From the NCBI GenBank assembly GCA_038240015.1, contig JBBSEF010000044.1, positions 1 through 24,223 of the forward strand: DNA of 24,223 nt. Reading direction: 5' to 3'. A model generated the notes under the pieces. It searched no databases, had not been told where the DNA came from, and was given only the letters and a program-made list of their open reading frames with translations. The position numbers and the translations under genes were made by a program. This DNA is from CAHJXF01 sp038240015 (GTDB lineage: Bacteria; Pseudomonadota; Gammaproteobacteria; Burkholderiales; Burkholderiaceae_D). Positions 21,823 through 24,223 of this stretch are shown in pieces (the stretch's first letter is position 1; every line of letters begins with the position of its first letter).

Positions 21823-23146
21823 GCCACCCCTGTTGCGGCAATCTCGATTTGTGACCTTCGATGGCGCGGTCGCTCTCTCGACTTCGCATCAGCGACCTGA
21901 TCGCTACCGGCACCTGGAACATGACTTTGCGAGAGCGGCTCGCATCCCTCGTGGTGGCGGGTACTCGTATGCCGCCGCGAGTTTCGGAGAGCGCGTCATC
22001 GTGCAGGAAATGACGGCGTTCAATCGATTGCTCGCCTTCGACCCACGAAGATCTTCGGTGCGCGTGGAGGGGGGCGTAACGCTGAACCGACTGCTTGAGT
22101 GGGCCATTCAGCGTGACTTGTATTTTCCGGTGTTGCCGGGCTATCCACTGATTACGGTCGGCGGATGTGTCGCAGCCGACGTGCATGGCAAGAACCCGCT
22201 GCGCGATGGGACCTTCGGCGATTGGGTGGAGGCGATGACCGTCTATCATCCTGCGGCCGGATATCAATCGATTACACGCATCTCGCAGCCGGAGTTGTTC
22301 GCAGCGACATGCGGTGGCTTCGGCCTTACCGGGATCATCGTCGATGCGACGTTGCGGTTGATCCCGCTGCCTTCTCGAGCCGTGGTCGTCGAGAAGAATC
22401 CGGTCGCATCGCTCGCTGAGGCGGTGGCCCGGCTGACCTCTCTTTCAACCAGCGACTTTGCTTACAGTTGGCATGATGGAACGGCTCGAAACGGCGCATT
22501 CGGACGCGGAGTCGTATTTCGTGGCGAATGGGCCGATGCCGTTTCCGACCCGACGCGTTTTTCGTATCGAAGCATGACGGCGACCGAGCGGGGCAGGTTG
22601 CCATGGGCATTATGGAATCGCGCCAGCTTGGCGATGGGCAACGCCAGCTTTCGCGCGGTCTCTCGTCGCTCGGCGCGCGAAGTCAAGAATGTTTTCGATG
22701 TCGCCTTTCCGTTCGCGCGGCAAACCGCGTATCACCGGATGTTTGGAAGGAAAGGCTTCGCGGAAGCACAAGTCCTCGTGCCTCATAGGGCATTCGCCGA
22801 TTTCGTCCGAGATCTTGCGGCGCAGGTCTCCCGCATGAATCCTTGTCTGGCTCTGCTTTCGGCAAAGGTTTTTTCAGGCCGACAAGCGTCGTTGAGCATG
22901 TCAGGCGATGGAATCCTGATCGCGCTCGATTTGGTCAGAGACACAACGACAGAAAAGTTTCTGACGGAGTTCGATGCGCTGACGATCAGCATGGGCGCGC
23001 AACCGAATCTCGCAAAAGATTCTCGGCTTCCCTTGGATGTCGCCACTCGCACCATTCCCGGACATGGCCGCTTTTGCCAAGCGATTCACCGCATTGATCC
23101 GGATCGGCTTTATCAATCCGAGTTGTCTCGGCGTCTCGGCCTATGA
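21803..23146 (+). CDS. DprE1-like FAD-dependent oxidase (polyprenylphosphoryl-ribose 2'-oxidase type)
   Basis: This 447-residue VAO-family flavoprotein resembles mycobacterial DprE1, which oxidises the 2'-OH of decaprenylphosphoryl-ribose in the first half of epimerisation to the arabinose form. The FAD-binding region shows RGGGYSYAAASF (50-61), VRVEGGVTLNRLL (87-98), VLPGYPLITVGG (110-121) and the HGKN segment with H128. The substrate domain ends LAKDSR with K405, followed by the family-like C-terminus IDPDRLYQSELSRRLGL. By spacing, K405 corresponds to Mtb Lys418 and A374 to Mtb Cys387 (31 residues apart in both, recalled from memory). The ATG at 21803 lies inside the flippase gene, and the stop overlaps the next gene (ATGA). 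The exact lipid-sugar substrate is inferred. Confidence 0.82.
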   Translation: MQPREVKPPLLRQSRFVTFDGAVALSTSHQRPDRYRHLEHDFARAARIPRGGGYSYAAASFGERVIVQEMTAFNRLLAFDPRRSSVRVEGGVTLNRLLEWAIQRDLYFPVLPGYPLITVGGCVAADVHGKNPLRDGTFGDWVEAMTVYHPAAGYQSITRISQPELFAATCGGFGLTGIIVDATLRLIPLPSRAVVVEKNPVASLAEAVARLTSLSTSDFAYSWHDGTARNGAFGRGVVFRGEWADAVSDPTRFSYRSMTATERGRLPWALWNRASLAMGNASFRAVSRRSAREVKNVFDVAFPFARQTAYHRMFGRKGFAEAQVLVPHRAFADFVRDLAAQVSRMNPCLALLSAKVFSGRQASLSMSGDGILIALDLVRDTTTEKFLTEFDALTISMGAQPNLAKDSRLPLDVATRTIPGHGRFCQAIHRIDPDRLYQSELSRRLGL

Positions 23147-23877
23147 CGATTCTGGTCATCGGCGGCTCATCGGGTCTTGGCCGCGCATTGGCGGAGCGCT
23201 TTGCACTCGCCGGCCATGCTCTGGTGCTCGTCTCGACAGATCGTCGCGATACCGAGGCGGTGGCGGCGGACCTCGAGCTGCGCTACCGGGTGACGGTGGT
23301 ACCGGTCCTGCTGGACATGGCCGATCCGGATGCTTCGTTCAATACGATCGATGCCGCGATCGTTGGGCTCCCGCCGATTGCAGGCATATTGCTCGCTGCC
23401 GGCATGAATCACGCGGATGATGAACCGGGAGATCTACCCAATCACTTCGAGGCCATCGTGCGCGTCAATTTTTCGATGCCTTGCCGACTGGTGAATCACT
23501 ATCTCTCAGGTTTACGCGATGGACAACCGGCCGTGATCATCGGCTTTGGAAGCGTTGCAGCGGTTCGCGGGCGCACGCGCAATGCCGCATATTCGGCCGC
23601 CAAACGCGCACTCGACAGTTATTTCGAAAGCCTGAGACATGCGTTGAGTCAATCGAATATCCGGGTTCAATTTTATGTGCTCGGATATCTCGACACCAAT
23701 CTCGCGTTCGGACAAACAACACCGTTGCCACGGGCGTCGCCCACGCGGCTCGCGGACTTCGTATTCAGGCATCAACGCCTGGACTTCGGGCGAAAGTATT
23801 ACCCGGGGTTCTGGCAGCCGGTTTGCCTCGCGCTGCAATGGTTGCCGTGGTTCGTTTATCGAAAATTGAAGTTCTAG
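23143..23877 (+). CDS. DprE2-like short-chain dehydrogenase (2'-keto reductase type)
   Basis: A 244-residue classical SDR. The cofactor motif GGSSGLG is at 7-13, the NAG-like turn is AAGMN (85-89), and the catalytic residues S137, Y150 and K154 (YSAAK) are present. The C-terminus, LQWLPWFVYRKLKF, is aromatic and basic, as in DprE2-type proteins, and may touch the membrane. In mycobacteria DprE2 reduces the 2'-keto intermediate made by DprE1 with NADH or NADPH. Here the ATG overlaps the stop of the DprE1-like gene (ATGA), the same gene order as dprE1-dprE2. That pairing supports the assignment more than the SDR sequence alone, because SDRs are diverse. The GT2 gene follows after 9 nt. Confidence 0.8.
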   Translation: MTILVIGGSSGLGRALAERFALAGHALVLVSTDRRDTEAVAADLELRYRVTVVPVLLDMADPDASFNTIDAAIVGLPPIAGILLAAGMNHADDEPGDLPNHFEAIVRVNFSMPCRLVNHYLSGLRDGQPAVIIGFGSVAAVRGRTRNAAYSAAKRALDSYFESLRHALSQSNIRVQFYVLGYLDTNLAFGQTTPLPRASPTRLADFVFRHQRLDFGRKYYPGFWQPVCLALQWLPWFVYRKLKF

Positions 23878-23886
23878 GAGAGCGCC

Positions 23887-24223
23887 GTGTCGGACCCGCT
23901 GAACGTCAGTCTCTTCTTTCCTCTATATAAAGACGAGACCACGGTGCGCACCGTTGCCGAGGCCGCATTGCGCATGTTGCAGAGTTGTGCCAGCGCATTC
24001 GAGATCATCCTCATCGACGATGCCTCGCCCGATCGCTCGGGTGAAATCGCCGATGAGCTCGCAAGGGAGTATCCAGGCGTCGTTACGGCCATCCACAATT
24101 CCCGAAACATGGGGTATGGCGCCGTGTTGCGCAACGGCGTCGCGCTGTGTCGCCACGAATGGATCTGCATGATCGACGGAGACAACGAGTACGACGTCCT
24201 GGACTTGAAGAAGATGCTGGCGA
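23887..24223 (+). CDS. GT2 family glycosyltransferase, DPM1-like (partial, runs off the right edge)
   Basis: The first 112 residues of a family 2 glycosyltransferase. They show the GT-A start SLFFPLYKDETTVRTV, the nucleotide-binding EIILIDDASPDRSGEIADEL, then HNSRNMGYGAVLRNGV and the metal-binding DGDNEYD. This resembles polyprenyl-phosphate mannose/glucose synthases (DPM1/GtrB type), which load a sugar onto a lipid phosphate at the cytoplasmic face. The start is GTG 23887, selected because AGGAG at 23876-23880, overlapping the stop of the preceding gene, lies 6 nt upstream. Specificity and C-terminal membrane segments cannot be judged because the gene is cut. The context suggests it belongs to the same lipid-sugar locus. 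Confidence 0.85.
   Translation, partial: MSDPLNVSLFFPLYKDETTVRTVAEAALRMLQSCASAFEIILIDDASPDRSGEIADELAREYPGVVTAIHNSRNMGYGAVLRNGVALCRHEWICMIDGDNEYDVLDLKKMLA

Overview
The window is GC-rich, with high-GC third codon positions. It looks like a chromosomal segment of a Burkholderiales betaproteobacterium, probably Burkholderiaceae. The main reasons are the phaR-rimO pair, the nrt-nir-nas-ybiB gene order, the cbpA-cbpM pair and the overall protein similarity. The assignment rests on recognised families, not on a database search. I see no tRNA, rRNA, CRISPR array, insertion sequence or phage gene.

Layout. (1) 1-782, minus: the N-terminal part of tsaD (t6A tRNA modification), cut by the left edge. 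(2) 783-1023: a divergent intergenic region with a textbook sigma-54 promoter (TGGCACG-N4-TTGCA, 975-990) and, about 140 bp upstream of its predicted start, two imperfect NtrC-like dyads. (3) 1024-11033, plus: a tightly packed assimilatory nitrate operon. It encodes an ABC nitrate transporter (nrtA, nrtB, nrtC), NADH nitrite reductase (nirB, nirD) and assimilatory nitrate reductase (nasA), followed by the TrpD2-like DNA-binding protein ybiB. Together they import nitrate, reduce it to nitrite and then to ammonium, and the promoter type fits nitrogen-limitation control. No siroheme methyltransferase and no nitrate-responsive regulator is visible in the window.

(4) 11047-11715, minus: a VOC/glyoxalase-like protein. 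(5) 11871-13872, plus: phaR (polyhydroxyalkanoate regulator) and rimO (ribosomal protein S12 methylthiotransferase). (6) 13845-16123, minus: an EamA permease followed by an MFS permease, overlapping by ATGA, with a dispersed palindromic repeat at the junction. (7) 16145-18818, plus: small stress-type genes (DUF1328, DUF3597, an unrecognised 171-aa protein), then cbpA and its modulator cbpM.

(8) 19037 to the right edge, plus: a locally AT-richer envelope-glycan locus. It encodes a GT-C-like membrane protein, an AglD/YbhN-type flippase-like protein, a DprE1-like FAD oxidase, a DprE2-like SDR and the start of a DPM1-like GT2 glycosyltransferase. The last four are overlapping or closely spaced. 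The DprE1/DprE2-like pair suggests 2'-epimerisation of a polyprenyl-phosphoryl pentose (ribose to arabinose type) in a Gram-negative. The DprE1 homologue keeps the active-site lysine but has alanine where the mycobacterial enzyme has the benzothiazinone-target cysteine. This is the most interesting part of the window, and it continues beyond the right edge.
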